Source: Quercus robur
Lineage: Eukaryota > Streptophyta > Magnoliopsida > Fagales > Fagaceae
Length of the DNA: 64,000 nt
Assembly: GCF_932294415.1 (NCBI RefSeq)
Contig: NC_065538.1
Coordinates: 44,616,843-44,680,842, forward strand
Direction: 5' to 3'
This document shows, in pieces, positions 11,515-23,129 of the stretch. The position numbers and the translations under genes are program-made. How positions within the stretch are numbered: the stretch's first letter is position 1; the number at the start of each line of letters is the position of its first letter. A model generated the notes under the pieces. The model was given only the letters and a program-made list of their open reading frames with translations. It was not told where the DNA came from and did not search any database.

Positions 11515-14500
11515 TGTGAGCGCAACGCGAGAGGAGGAATATGCCTTGGCCGAGTGGACCTTGGCAGAGAAAAGATGTTGGAGTTGCCACCTAGTTTAGG
11601 TCTAGGAACCGTATATATAGAGCCCTTTTATGGAAGGACTGATCTTGCTACCAGAGTATGGGTTCGGGGTTTAGGTATAGCTTGGGAAGGTGTTAGACAT
11701 CTAAGACTGCTTGACCCGTGGGTCAGCTTCCACTCAATATGTCTTACGTCTTACGTCTTAATCTCGTTAAAGGCAAGTTTAATATTGTATTCTGTTGGAA
11801 AAATACATGTTTGTACCGCATACAAAAACATACGCAGCAAAAAATTGACGGATCTACATTATTCGCAATTGATAACATGTACTATGTAAATTTCAAAATA
11901 TAAGAACAAAAGAGTGTATCTTGGTGCGGTGAAATTCAAAACCAAAGATTAGAAGTACTTGGAAACACTTTTAATCTTCACTCCAATTCCACTTGTACCC
12001 AAGAACTGTGGTCTCTCAATCAGTTTATATGTGTGTGTTCAAGGGAGAATAAGAGAGTGTCCTACACTCACATACAAATCATTTCATTCTCTTACAAAAT
12101 TATATATGTTTCTTTCCTCATAACTGATTATCTAATTAGGCTAGCCTTTTGGGCCATTCCAATTGGGTTTTAGTATATGGCTTAGAGTAGGACCAAAGGG
12201 AACAAATAAATCAATTATATCCCAAAACTTTATTGTGCATGCAACCCCTTCATAAAATATTCATAGTAATACAAAGTCATGAATGTAGACTGCCACTTTG
12301 AAGATTACTACAGTTTAATCCTTAAGTACTCGGTTTAATCCTTTAAGTTATTCATCATATATTTATAAAATCCAATTTCATAAATATATACTTTTAGTAA
12401 CTCCTTACTAAAGTAGTTAGGCCTAACATTCTGAATAACCAAACTCATCAAACTTCTCTCAAGGGAATATTTTATATCTCCATTAAGAGATTATGAATTC
12501 CATCTTGAAAATATATGTTCCATCAACAATAAATGTGACTGCCCAACATATTGAGGTTTTGATTATAACTTTAAATCTCACTCCTGATATATCAAAATAA
12601 CCTACACTTCATGATTAGGTCCATTATTCTCTCAGGATTATGAGTTCATGTAAAAAAAATTCGTGAGATTTATTATTCATTTGACAGTTATTAGGAGAAT
12701 TATAAATCTCACAGCGGTCCAGTTCAATATGTGTTAACTCTTAAAACATATCAACTAGAAGTCTCCACTTCTATGATCAAGACAAATCATCTTAATTGAT
12801 ATGTTATAGTCTTTGCAGATGAAATGCCCAATTTCATCACCGACTACGAACTAAAATTCTGAGTTTTCAATTAACTTGTGACTTATATCTTCTGTGACAA
12901 AATCACATAAATCACATACTATGCATCTCATGGACTATATAATAATGTCCAAATATTCATGTTACTATTATTTTAGATAATAATAAAACAATTTTAGATA
13001 ATAATAAAAAAAATTTATTAATCACAACATTAAGTCATACATAATGTCATACATAGCATCATACAATAGGATTTAAAGGCACCAATTCTAACATATTCTA
13101 TACTCACAAACACGCTAGCATACATCTAAGCATATAACATGGCATTATCATCACAAACCCAAGCATACTTCTATCATGCATCTCATATCATATCCTAGCA
13201 TGCATCTATCACACATAGCATCATATATCTCATCATATCATGATCAAGGCAAAACATAGACATGACAACAAGTAAACAAGCATATATCATATCCAAGATA
13301 GAAACATTGGCATGTTAAGATCAAAGAAACATGTTATCATATCCAATACATTCATGTTCGTCAATGCAAGGTTAAAATCAAATCTCCAAACAAATGCATG
13401 TTCATATGAATGCATGCCTTACCTTACCTTACTACACCATAGCACATATGCATCAATGCATGGTCATATCAAATGTTCATGGCATTTCAAAGAAAGAGAA
13501 AAGAAGAAATCCTAATCTAAGATGTAAAGGACAAACACACAAACAAATATGGAAGGCAAAGACTTGTAGGCATGAAACAAGACAAAATAAAAGAATATAA
13601 AATAAGAGAAACAAAAAAATGGGTGAATTATGGTTTTTGGGCACGAGTATGCGTGTGCATACACAGGGCCTGTGTACGGAGCCCAATTGTATGCGTACAC
13701 ATACACACGCTAAAAACCCTAACCCAGAAACAGCAAGAACAAAAAACAGAGTAGAGACAAAAACTATCAAATCTAACAACCTAACATACTTAAGGGTAGA
13801 AAAACAATGTAAACCTAATCTAAACAAACATATTATAACAAAAACAAACAAATGAAACAAGGAAAATATAAAGATTAAAGCAGGAAAAGGTTAAGAAAAG
13901 AAAAAAAAAAGTTTAGAACTTATACCTCAAAAACAAAAGCTCATTAGCTTGATTTTGACAGTTCCCCTCACTCACATCTATCACAAACAAATAAGAAAGT
14001 GATTAGTAATCTTAGAACTCCAAGATCAAGGCCAGAAAAGGCCTCAATCAAAAAACTATTGACTTGAAGATGTTTTGTGAAAAACTCCTTCTTTGATTCA
14101 CTATTTCTAGTGAATCCTGTATTTTCCCTTAATATTTTCTGTGTGTTTTGAAAAGCTACTATATATGACTTTATATAGTTGAAAAATGGGGGGCTTGGAA
14201 CGGTTCCCAAACAATATGGGATTCATTCCAAACCTCACATTTAATACTGAAAAACTTATTTTTCATAGTTTCTTTCATAGTTTCTGGAACCCTAGCATGC
14301 GTGCACAGTCCTTTGTATGCAACATGCACATGCAGCTTTGGGACATGCGTGCACAAATGCATGTATGCGTACATATGCCCTAGAATTTCCAAGCCTTAAT
14401 TTTCCAAAAATAGATATATTTAGTTCATAAAAATGTTATATTTTTCCCAAAACACCTTCCTCAAGTCAATTTTAATCTAATCGAGCCCTAAACCGACCTT

Positions 14501-14572
14501 GGGCTTTAGAATTCCAACATCATTGAGGAACAGGGGCCTGAGTCTTATGGGGTACAAAATACGATGCCTACA
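11515..14572 (-). mobile_element. Inverted solo LTR of the same Gypsy-type family (with a nested insertion)
   Basis: Read in antisense, the sequence starts TGTAGGCATCGTATTTTG at 14572 and ends CGCTCACA at 11515, matching both ends of the LTR at 3743-5406. Flanking bases atact (11510-11514) and ataat (14573-14577) form a 5-bp target duplication with one mismatch. Without the nested element (11793-13093 plus 5 bp) the LTR is about 1.75 kb. No internal region is present, so it is a solo LTR left by LTR-LTR recombination. It splits array copy 6. Confidence 0.85.
11793..13093. mobile_element. Nested solo LTR with perfect target duplication
   Basis: A 1301-bp segment starts TGTTGGAA and ends TTCTAACA, flanked by exact 5-bp direct repeats TATTC (11788-11792 and 13094-13098). 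It sits inside the inverted Gypsy LTR and interrupts its homology to the copy at 3743. Read in antisense it starts TGTTAGAATTGGTGCC, the style of plant Copia LTRs, so a minus orientation is likely but not proven. No coding region is present. Confidence 0.85.
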
Positions 14573-14661
14573 ATAATGTAGGGATAAAACATGAAAAATT
14601 AAATTATATAACAATATATTGCAAATATATGTAAAAAGAAGCATGTAATGATAAAACATAC

Positions 14662-15323
14662 TATAGGAAGGTCATAAATTGCAACTTTAAGCGAAAGCTT
14701 TTCTTCCAATTTAAGATTGTGGCCTTCATCATGAGCAACTGTATATTTCTACATCAGTACATAAATAAACTTATAAGAAAATCATCGGCAAAGAAAACAT
14801 AATTTCTACTATAGAGCAAGGTAAACCCTCTTATATCTCAAACTCTAATGGAATAACCCCCCTTACAAAAACATCATGGGTGAGGAGTAGGAACTGAGGC
14901 AAATTCTGCCAAAGGAAAACAACTGATTAGCATAAAAATGCTTTAGGATAGTTATACCAAATAAAAATATATATATTATTATTATTTACAGATCTCAATA
15001 AGCTATGCCCCCTATAAGAAAACAGGCATGCGAAATTATGGAAACCCATATGCACCTGTGGCCATTATCCCCATCCGGAATTGATAGTTCATGCCAATGA
15101 GACGACCCAATGCATAACATCCAAGAAAGCCATTTGCAAATTTAACAAGGCCAACCACATTTTCCATTAAAACATACATTGGCTTTAAATGTTGCACTTA
15201 GTTCATATAAACAATTAGTTGTTTATTTTTGTTATCATCCAATGGATATTATTTATTCCAAAACTAATTAAAAGCACTTATGCCTTGACAAGGAGGTCCA
15301 CCATATATCACATCAACATCACC
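14662..15323 (-). pseudogene. CMT3: Chromomethylase fragment, array copy 6 (right part, beyond the solo LTR)
   Basis: Exon 1 (14994-15323), exon 2 (14837-14905) and exon 3 (14662-14748). The left part of this unit (10846-11514, with its CT tract) lies on the other side of the 3.1-kb solo LTR insertion. Exon 1 still has PPCQG, but several bases have changed. The donors of exons 1 and 2 read AT where GT is expected, so splicing would fail. Confidence 0.8.
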
Positions 15324-16222
15324 CTCGTGGGACTCTTTGAGGAGACCATTCTCTGTGTCATTCATACCAATTTAAATGTTTATAACTAAACAAATAGATC
15401 AATGAAGAATCAAAAACCAAAAAAATAAAAAATAAATCAACAAAAAAATAAAAAATAAATTTGTACATATCTATACTATATAAATAATGGAAGTTTTGCA
15501 ATAAATTTAACAAAACTATTTTTGCAACACATTTTTAGCATCCTTTATTGTTTTTTGTTTTTTGCAATTTTTTACTTTGTTCAACATTTCATCTTCTTCA
15601 ACTATTGGCTTCTTAATTCTATCTTTCATCTCCTCAAATCATTATTTTATAAAATTTTCATTTGATTCCCTCCATAGATTTTTAAATATATATCTTCTTA
15701 AATTTTACGGTTTCACTTTATTCAACCTTTCATCTACTTCCACAATTCCACTTCCATCTTAATTTTTATATAAATTTCTTATTATTTCACTTCCACCTCT
15801 CTCTCCTCTATTCCTTCCAAGTTATCCACGACAAAGGAGGTCAATACTCTCTCTCTCTCTCTCTCCAATTTTGTTTCTCAATTGGTCGATTTTTTATTTT
15901 TTCAACCACTTATTTTTTTTCTACTAATAGTTTTTTTTGTTATTGTTGATTCAATTGTCACATCACATTTGTTTCTCTTTTTGATATTTTTGTATAGAAT
16001 TTTATGCATATTTAGATATTTTGGTATTCCCAATTCTTCATCACAAGTTCTTTTTCTTTATCCCAGTTGTTTGATTTGATTTGGGTTAATAATTAGTTGT
16101 TTTCTAAGATAGAATTTGATTTTTATAATGTAGGGTGATTTTTATAAAACATTAAAAGAGAAATTATATAACAATAGATTGCAAACATATGTAAAAAAGA
16201 AGCAAGTAATGATCAGACATAC

Positions 16223-16774
16223 AGCAGGAATAACAGAAATTACATCTTTAAGCAAAAGCTTTTCTTACAATTTTTTATTGTGGCCTTCATCATGAGCAAC
16301 CATATTTTTCTGCATCAGTACAAAAAAAACTTATAAGATAACCATCAGCAAAAAAATATTATTTCTACTATAGAGCAAGGTAAACCTTTTATACCTCAAA
16401 CTCTAATGGAATAACCCCACTTACAACAACATCATGGGTGGGGAGTGGGAACTGAGGCCAATTTTTCCAAAGGAAAACAACTGATTAACACAAAAATGCT
16501 TCAGGATAGTTATACCAAATAAATATATATAATTATTTACAGACCTCAATATGTTATGCCTCCCCATAAGAAAACACACATGGGGAATTGTGGAAGCCGA
16601 TATGCACCTGCGGCCATCATCCCCATCCAAACTTGATAGTTCATACCAATGAGACGACCCAATGCATAACATCCAAGAAAGTCATATGCAAATTTAACAA
16701 GGTCAACCACATTTTCCATTAAAACATATCTTGGCTTTAAATGTTGCACCAAGTTCATATAAACAATTAGTTGT
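16223..16774 (-). pseudogene. CMT3: Chromomethylase fragment, array copy 7 (5'-truncated exon 1)
   Basis: Exon 1 is cut at 16774. Antisense it starts at a codon stretch for [21 protein letters not shown], so the ENV motif stays but the PPCQ motif is gone. Exon 2 (16395-16463) has lost its acceptor AG, and exon 3 is 16223-16309. At the cut, the text 'acaattagttgtc' runs straight into a CT microsatellite, so copies 7 and 8 share a junction that skips the usual T-rich spacer. Confidence 0.82.
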
Positions 16775-16779
16775 CAAAA

Positions 16780-16834
<55 letters not shown>

Positions 16835-17184
16835 ATTTTTTCCCTTTTGGTCGATTTTTCATTTTTTCAACCACTTATTTTTTTCCACAAATAGTTCTTT
16901 TTGTTATTGTTAATTTAATTGTCACATCACATTTGTTACTCTTTTTGATAAATTTGTATAGAATATTATGCATATTTTGGTATTTTGGCATTAAAATTCT
17001 TCATCACAAGTTCTTTTTCTTTATCCCAGTGGTTTGATTTGATTTGGGTTAATAATTAGTTGTTTTGCAAGTTAGAATTTGATTTTTATAATATATGGTG
17101 ATTTTTATAAAACATGAAAAGAGAAATTAAATAACAATTGATGGCAAACATATGTAGAAATAAGCAAATAATGATAAAACATAC

Positions 17185-17834
17185 AGTAGAAAGGTCAGAA
17201 ATTGCAGCTTTAAGCAAAAACTTATCTTCTAATTTAAGATTGTGGCCTTCATCATGAGCAACTGTATTTTTCTGCAACAGTACATAAATAAACTTATAAG
17301 AAAACAATCGGCATAGAAAATAAAATTTATACTATAGAGCAAGGTAACCCTCTTATACCTCGAATTCTAATGGAATAACCCCACTTACAACAACATCATG
17401 GGTGGGGAGTGGGAACTAAGGCAAATTCTGCCAAAGAAAAACAATTGATTAGCACAAAAATGCTTCAGGATAGTTCTACCAAATAAAAAATATAATTATT
17501 TACTAGCCTTAGTAGGTTGTGCCTCCCATAAGAAAACAAGCACGCGGAATTGTGGAAGCCCATATGCACCTGCGGCCATCATCTCCATTCGGACATAGTC
17601 CATGCCAATGAGACAACCCAATGCATAATGTCCAAGAAAGCCATTTGCAAATTTAACAAGGTCAACCACATTTTTCATTAAAACATATCTTGGCTTCAAA
17701 TGTTGCACCAAGCTTATATAAACAATTAGTTGTTTATTTTTGTTTTCGTCCAATGGATTTTCTTTATTTCGAAACCAATTGAAACCACCTATGCCTTGAC
17801 AAGGCAGTCCACCACATATCACATCAACATCACC
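17185..17834 (-). pseudogene. CMT3: Chromomethylase fragment, array copy 8
   Basis: Exon 1 (17508-17834) reads [16 protein letters not shown]: the first Pro of the PPC motif is Leu and the Ser of GISGF is Gly. MKNVVDL replaces the ENV motif (Glu to Lys). The exon 1 donor is altered. Exon 2 (17359-17427) and exon 3 (17185-17271) keep their lengths. The amino-acid changes hit residues conserved in active methyltransferases, so this copy would be inactive even if joined to the rest of a gene. Confidence 0.83.
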
Positions 17835-18273
17835 CTTGTGGGACTCTTTTAGGACACCGATCTCTATACCATTCACACCAATTTAAATGTTTATAACTAA
17901 AAAATTAAATCAATGAAGGATCAAAAAAAAAAAAAAAATCTATACATATCTATCCTATATAAATAATGGAAGTTTTGCAATAAATTTTACAAAACCATTT
18001 TTGCACCACATCTTTAGCATCCTTTATTATTTTTTGTTTTTTTAAACTTTTTACTTTGTTCAACTTTTGATCTTCTTCAACTATTGTCTTCTTAATTCAA
18101 TCTTTCATCTGCTCAAATCATTGTTTTTAAAATTTTCATTAGATTCCCTCTATAGATTTATAAATTTATATCTTTTTATTCCTCTTCCATCTTAATTTTT
18201 ACATAAATTTCTTATTATTTCATTTGCACCTCTCTCCCCTAGTCCTTCCAAGTTGTCCACGACAAAAGTGGTC

Positions 18274-18325
<52 letters not shown>

Positions 18326-18669
18326 TTCTCATTTGGTCGATTTTTTATTATTTCAACCACTTATTTTTTCTGCTAATAGTTCTTTTTGTTATTGTTGATC
18401 TAATTGTCACATCACATTTTTTTTCTCTTTTTGATAAATTTGTATAGAATTTTATGCATATTTAGGTATTTTAGTATTCCAATTCTTCATCACAAGTTCT
18501 TTTTCTTTATCCCAGTGGTAAGATTTGATATGGGTTAGTAATTAGTTGTTTTGCAATTTAAATTTTTATTTTTATAATGTAGGGTGATTTTTATAAAACA
18601 TGAAAAGTAAACTATATAACAAAATATTGCAAACATATGTAAAAAGGAGCAAGTAATAAAAAAAAATAC

Positions 18670-19222
18670 AGCTGGAACGTCAAAAATTGCATCTTTAACC
18701 AAAAGCTTTTCTTCCAATTTAAGATTGTGGCCTTCATTATAAGCAACTGTATTTTCTGCATCAGTACATAAATAAACTTATAGGAAAACCATTGTCAAAG
18801 AAAATAGAATTTCTACTATAGAGCAAGGTAACCCTCTTATACCTTGAACTCTAATGGAATTCCCCCACTTACAACAACATCATGGGTGAGGAATGGGAAC
18901 TGAGGGAATTTCTGCCAAAGGAAAACAACCGAGTAGCACAAAAATGTTTCAGGATAGTTATACCAAATAAAAAATATATAATTATTTACAGACATCAGTA
19001 GGTTGTGCCCCCATAAGAAAACACACATGCAGAATTGTGGAAGCCCATTTCGACCTGCAGCCATCATCCCCATCCGGACTTGATAGTTCATTCCAATGAG
19101 AGGACCCAATGCATAACTTCCAAGAAAGCCATTTGAAAATTTAACAAGGTCAACCACATTTTCGATTAAAACATATCTTGGCTTTAAATGTTGAACCATG
19201 TTCATGTAAACAATTAGTTGTC
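18670..19222 (-). pseudogene. CMT3: Chromomethylase fragment, array copy 9 (5'-truncated exon 1)
   Basis: Exon 1 is cut at about 19222 at the same codon region as copy 7 ('caattagttgtc' joined to a CT tract). It reads [21 protein letters not shown]. Exon 2 is 18843-18911 and exon 3 is 18670-18755 (one base short). An open frame of 122 residues (18837-19205) runs through exon 1, the short intron and exon 2 without a stop. That is probably accidental. Confidence 0.83.
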
Positions 19223-19508
19223 AGTACTCTCTCTCTCTCTCTCTCCCCAATGTTGTTTCTCTTTTATGTCAATTTTTTATTGTTTCGACCACTTATTTTT
19301 TCCATTAATTGTTCTTTTTGTTATTGTTGATTTAATTGTCACATCTTTTTGATAAATTTGTATTGAATTTTATGGATATTTAGGTATTTTGGTATTCCAA
19401 TTCTTCATCACAAGTTCTTTTTGTTTATCCCAGTGGTTTGATTTGATTTGGGTAAATAATTAGTTGTTTTGCAAGTTAGAATTTAATTTTTATATTGTAG
19501 GTTGATTT

Positions 19509-20225
19509 ATGCCAATAGCTTCTTTTTAACTGCCAATAATCAAAAATTAAGATTTTATCAAAACAAAAAGACTGTCTCTTAATAGGTGTTGTAGTTTGCC
19601 TAGCACCTTCCCCACACATAACCAAACTTCCAAATTCAAGAATCAAGATTTTTTACCATAAGTATTAGATTAGGAAAAACAACCAATTTTCTTAGCCTAA
19701 GACTGGTAATAAAATTAAATAGAGTCAGGTGACCAATCACACCTTAAAAAAAAAAACCCAATGATTGGTGGCGACTTCACCACCTTTGATAATAATAAAT
19801 TAAAATTGACTCAATTCAGTCACGCACAATAGGTTACCCTTTTTTCACCCTCTTTCACAACAACCGAGCTTGTGCCTTCTTTCAAACAAGTGTTCGAGAG
19901 AGCCGCGAGCATCGTTGTGATAGGTGCTCAACCGCCACGAGGCATTGCCATTAACGTTAATAGTAAGCATCATTGTTAGTGTGCATGCAAGGAGAAAAGA
20001 GAAATTTAGATGAGAGAGAGTTATAGAGGAGAACGAGAAAAACATGGATGCACCGCCAGTGGTGATAGTAGCGGTAGTGGTGTGGGACTTGGCTTATGAA
20101 TGTTTTTTTCGAAATTAGGATCAATGACATTGACATATGATGTGTCAAATTTTTTAGCATTAGATTATATCTATAGCTAAAATTGAAGCTATTGCATCTT
20201 AGGTGTTGCATAGGATCTCAATTCT
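19509..20225. other. Intergenic DNA, no gene seen
   Basis: The region starts where array homology stops and ends at the first 340-bp tandem unit. Short open frames near 19845-20211 do not resemble a known protein. No promoter or RNA gene was recognised. Confidence 0.5.
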
Positions 20226-20675
20226 AAGAGCATTCACATTAACCTCAGTGTAATTTTAGCCAAATTTGATCTAAAATGCTTTATCTTAACAAACGTCAAT
20301 TCAAATACACCTACACATGGCTCAATATTTATTTCACTATCCTATTTAAATGTAATTTTTTTTCTCTCACTAAAAATAAATTTTGTTTATCTCTTCTCTA
20401 TTCCCCCACCAAACCCAATATGTATGATTCAATCTTGGCCACCTCACAATGATCTAATGATGGGGGAGATTTCAACTAGTTTGTCGACAATCAAATTTTT
20501 GGGATTATGATTTACTTGTAAAAAGTAAAAGGTTAAAATTTAGATATAGAATTTAAGAGCATTCACATAAGTCTCATTGTAATTTTAGCCAAATTTGATT
20601 GAAAATGTTATTTTTACAAATTTCAATTCACACACACCTACATCAGGCTCAATTTTTATTTCACTTTATTTACTC

Positions 20676-20710
<35 letters not shown>

Positions 20711-20713
<3 letters not shown>

Positions 20714-21118
20714 TGAGTTCAAGTTACAGGTGTAATTCTAAATAATATTACACCACTCAATATTTTTTAGTTAGATGCGAATTTTGACAAATCCACCATT
20801 AGATTACATTATCTTTGTATATTCTCCATGCTTGTAAAATTTCAAGGTTATCAAAGATTAATTGTGATGTCATCAATCAATTATTTAAATTCAAGTTTTT
20901 GTAGTTTAAAATAATGCATAAAATATGAGTTTATGGATCAAATGGTAAATAACACCCAATTGACATAAAAATTGGCATGAATGTTAAGAACATATAAAAT
21001 GTGTAATTCAACTGTGGGATTTTCAAAATATAAATTCTATAACAAATTATCGGTTGGTATAACATTGCTTAGAGTTTCAAAAAAAAAAAATCTCAAGTTA
21101 CACCTAGTGTAACTTTAG
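20711..21118. mobile_element. MITE (family with 'ttcaagttacac' ends), copy 1
   Basis: Both ends carry inverted motifs of the type ttcaagttacac and gtgtaact. The interior holds phrases shared with the copies at 22352-23076 and 23338-25545, such as 'caaatccaccattagatt'. At about 400 bp and non-coding it is a typical MITE. The superfamily is not clear from the ends. Confidence 0.65.
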
Positions 21119-21917
21119 TAAAGTTACGCCTTCTTTATACTGTAGATTTTTAAGAGATCTATCTAACAGTTAAAAAAAATCATTAAATGTTATTACTTTC
21201 CACTTCATTCCTAATTAATACTAGCATTTTTTTTTCTCTCTCCTTATTTATTGTTTTTCACTTGATTAAAGGGCACACGCCATTTTCAACAACCTAGAAA
21301 CCATACTAATCTACTAAAGAGCATCCTACCATGGCCAAACCTCACATTTCGTCGACAAGCAAGTGAAAGCTACACTAGAAATTTCTTAATTTCTATCTGG
21401 ACTTGCTGCTTCATCGCAATCTAAAACTTTTTGTTTCCTCAGGTTTAATACTTATCTTTTCAAAAGAAAGATGGACCGTAGATTTCAAATGTATTGGAAA
21501 AATCTAAGCATGGAAACCATGTGAAAGATTTATGCAATAGTTGAAAACGGGCCGAAATTCACTAACTCGACCTGAACCCACCGGTTTTGAACCTAACCAA
21601 ACCTGATTTTTTTCGCCCGAATTAAATATAGGCCAACCCGCAGCCCGCCCATTTTTTGTGGGCAAACCCGACCCGACCTGTGGCCCGCCTATTTTTTAAA
21701 CTTTTTTTTCCCTAAAAAATATTTAAAACTACATGGCAGGGAGTGATAGACTTCTCCTAGGTACATAACATTATTATAAAAGACACAATGAACTTGTGTG
21801 TTCTACCCCTCATTTACAAGTAAATAAATAATTAAATAATTAAATAAAAGGGAAAAAAATTATACAAAAGGAATAGTAATATACTAATATCTATCTAAGT
21901 ATCTAACAACATGTCAA
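21119..21917. other. Intergenic DNA with a proline-codon-like 'acccgacc' repeat fragment
   Basis: No gene was recognised. At 21541-21720 there are repeated phrases such as 'acccgacccgacc' and 'gcccgccc'. These resemble the interior of the hAT-type MITE at 55601-56089, so this is probably a decayed relative. An AT-rich tract follows. Confidence 0.45.
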
Positions 21918-22082
21918 AACGAGTGCCCTTAAACTATTGGTTAACAACCCAGTTAAGGAAAGTTTTTATGGGAAAAGAAAAAAAAAATAATATTTTGACA
22001 ACTTTTTTCATTTCCCATAAAAGTGATATCAAAATTTTCTTAAAATAAATTGTTAACCAATGTCCTAAGGGAACTCGTTAGC
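21918..22082. mobile_element. Short MITE with about 28-bp terminal inverted repeats
   Basis: The left end reads acgagtgcccttaaac, then 'attggttaacaa'. The right end reads, in reverse complement, acgagttcccttaggac, then 'attggttaacaa'. The span is only about 165 bp. A related pair of ends seems to flank 36247-36420. Confidence 0.65.
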
Positions 22083-22351
22083 ATTTCCCTTTTTTCTAAT
22101 CTAGGTTTCTCTAATTAATATAGTATTAATAGTAATAATGTAATATACTAATATCTATCTATGTATCTAACTAGCACAAAGCCACAAACCCAGCCATAGT
22201 GACAAAGTGACAAACAGTAAGACAAAACAAAATTAAAATAATTCAATAGTAACTCAAATCAAAAGGCCAAAAAGCAAAACCAAAAAACAAAAAAAAACCT
22301 GACTCTATTATGGCACGAGATCTCATGAGCATTCTTAAAACCTAATATATA

Positions 22352-23076
22352 TGAGTTGGGTTCAAGTTACACTTGATATAATTCTAAGCAATGTTACACC
22401 ACCAAATAACTTGTTATTGAATTCATATTTTGAGAATCCAACCGTTGAATCACATGTTGTATATGTTCTTAATATACATGCCAATTTTCATACCAATCGG
22501 ATGTAATTTACCATTCAATCCATTAACTAATCTTTTATGCATTATTTCAAACTACAAAAACTTGAATTTAAACAATTGATTAATGACATGACTATTGATT
22601 TTTTATCATCTTTAAATTTTGTAAGCATAGAGAATATATGAAGATAATGTAATCTAACGGTGGATTTGTCAAAATTTGCATCAAATTAAAAAATATTAGG
22701 TGGTGTAACTCTAAACAATATTACTTCAACTAATATTTTTTAATTTGATGCAAATTTTGACAAATCCACCGTTAGATTACATTATCTTTGTATATTATTC
22801 ACACATGAAAATTTTCAAGGTGATCAAAGATCAATAGTATATCATCAATCAATTATTTAAATTCAAGTTTTTGTAGTTTGAAATAATGCATAAAAGATTA
22901 GTTTATGGATTGAATGGTAAATTATATCTGATTGGCATCAAATTTGGCATGTATGTTTAGAATATATAGAACATATAATTCAACGGTTAAATTTTCAAAA
23001 TATAAATTGAATAATAAGTTATTAGTTGGTGTAACATTGCTTAGAGTCACACTACATGTAACTTGAACCCAACCCA
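22352..23076. mobile_element. Head-to-head MITE dimer forming a 720-bp palindrome
   Basis: The left arm (22352-about 22706) begins 'gttgggttcaagttacac'. The right arm (about 22717-23076) ends with the reverse complement 'tgtaacttgaacccaac'. Inside, left 'tttgcatcaaattaaaaa' mirrors right 'ttttttaatttgatgcaaa'. The centre is near 22712, with a loop of about 11 bases. Each arm is roughly one length of the MITE at 20711, so two copies lie in opposite orientation. Confidence 0.8.
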
Positions 23077-23078
23077 TA

Positions 23079-23085
<7 letters not shown>

Positions 23086-23126
<41 letters not shown>
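23086..23126. repeat. TA microsatellite
   Basis: Alternating TA directly after the MITE palindrome. Similar TA tracts lie at 20683-20709 and about 23757-23802. Confidence 0.9.

Positions 23127-23129
<3 letters not shown>

Larger units (their letters stand above)
1140..19508 (-). repeat. Tandem array of about ten 1.5-kb units carrying chromomethylase exons
   Basis: About ten head-to-tail units start near 1140, 2695, 6441 (left part lost), 7722, 9300, 10846, 15460, 16775 (left part lost), 17938 and 19223 (left part lost). Full neighbouring units are about 1.54-1.58 kb apart. Reading the plus strand, a unit has a T-rich spacer, a CT microsatellite, a second spacer, then three chromomethylase exons in antisense (exon 3, exon 2, exon 1), and ends near 'aaatcaatgaagaatc'. 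The T-rich spacer holds an internal duplication of a phrase like 'actttgttcaac'. A Gypsy LTR with leader (3743-about 6437) and an inverted solo LTR (11515-14572) interrupt the array. It ends in plain spacer at about 19508. The copies differ by point changes, small indels and truncations, so they are separate fixed copies and not one assembly error. Confidence 0.9.

Noticed and set aside
13312-13860. Open frames on both strands inside the inverted LTR
   Set aside because: They overlap each other, lie inside a non-coding LTR, and resemble no protein.
18837-19205. 122-codon frame through two chromomethylase exons and their intron
   Set aside because: Reading through the intron is accidental; the copy lacks motif IV and all other parts of the gene.
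1140-19508. Regularly spaced repeats considered as a satellite or CRISPR-like array
   Set aside because: Units of 1.5 kb with exons, in a plant genome; no short repeats with unique spacers.
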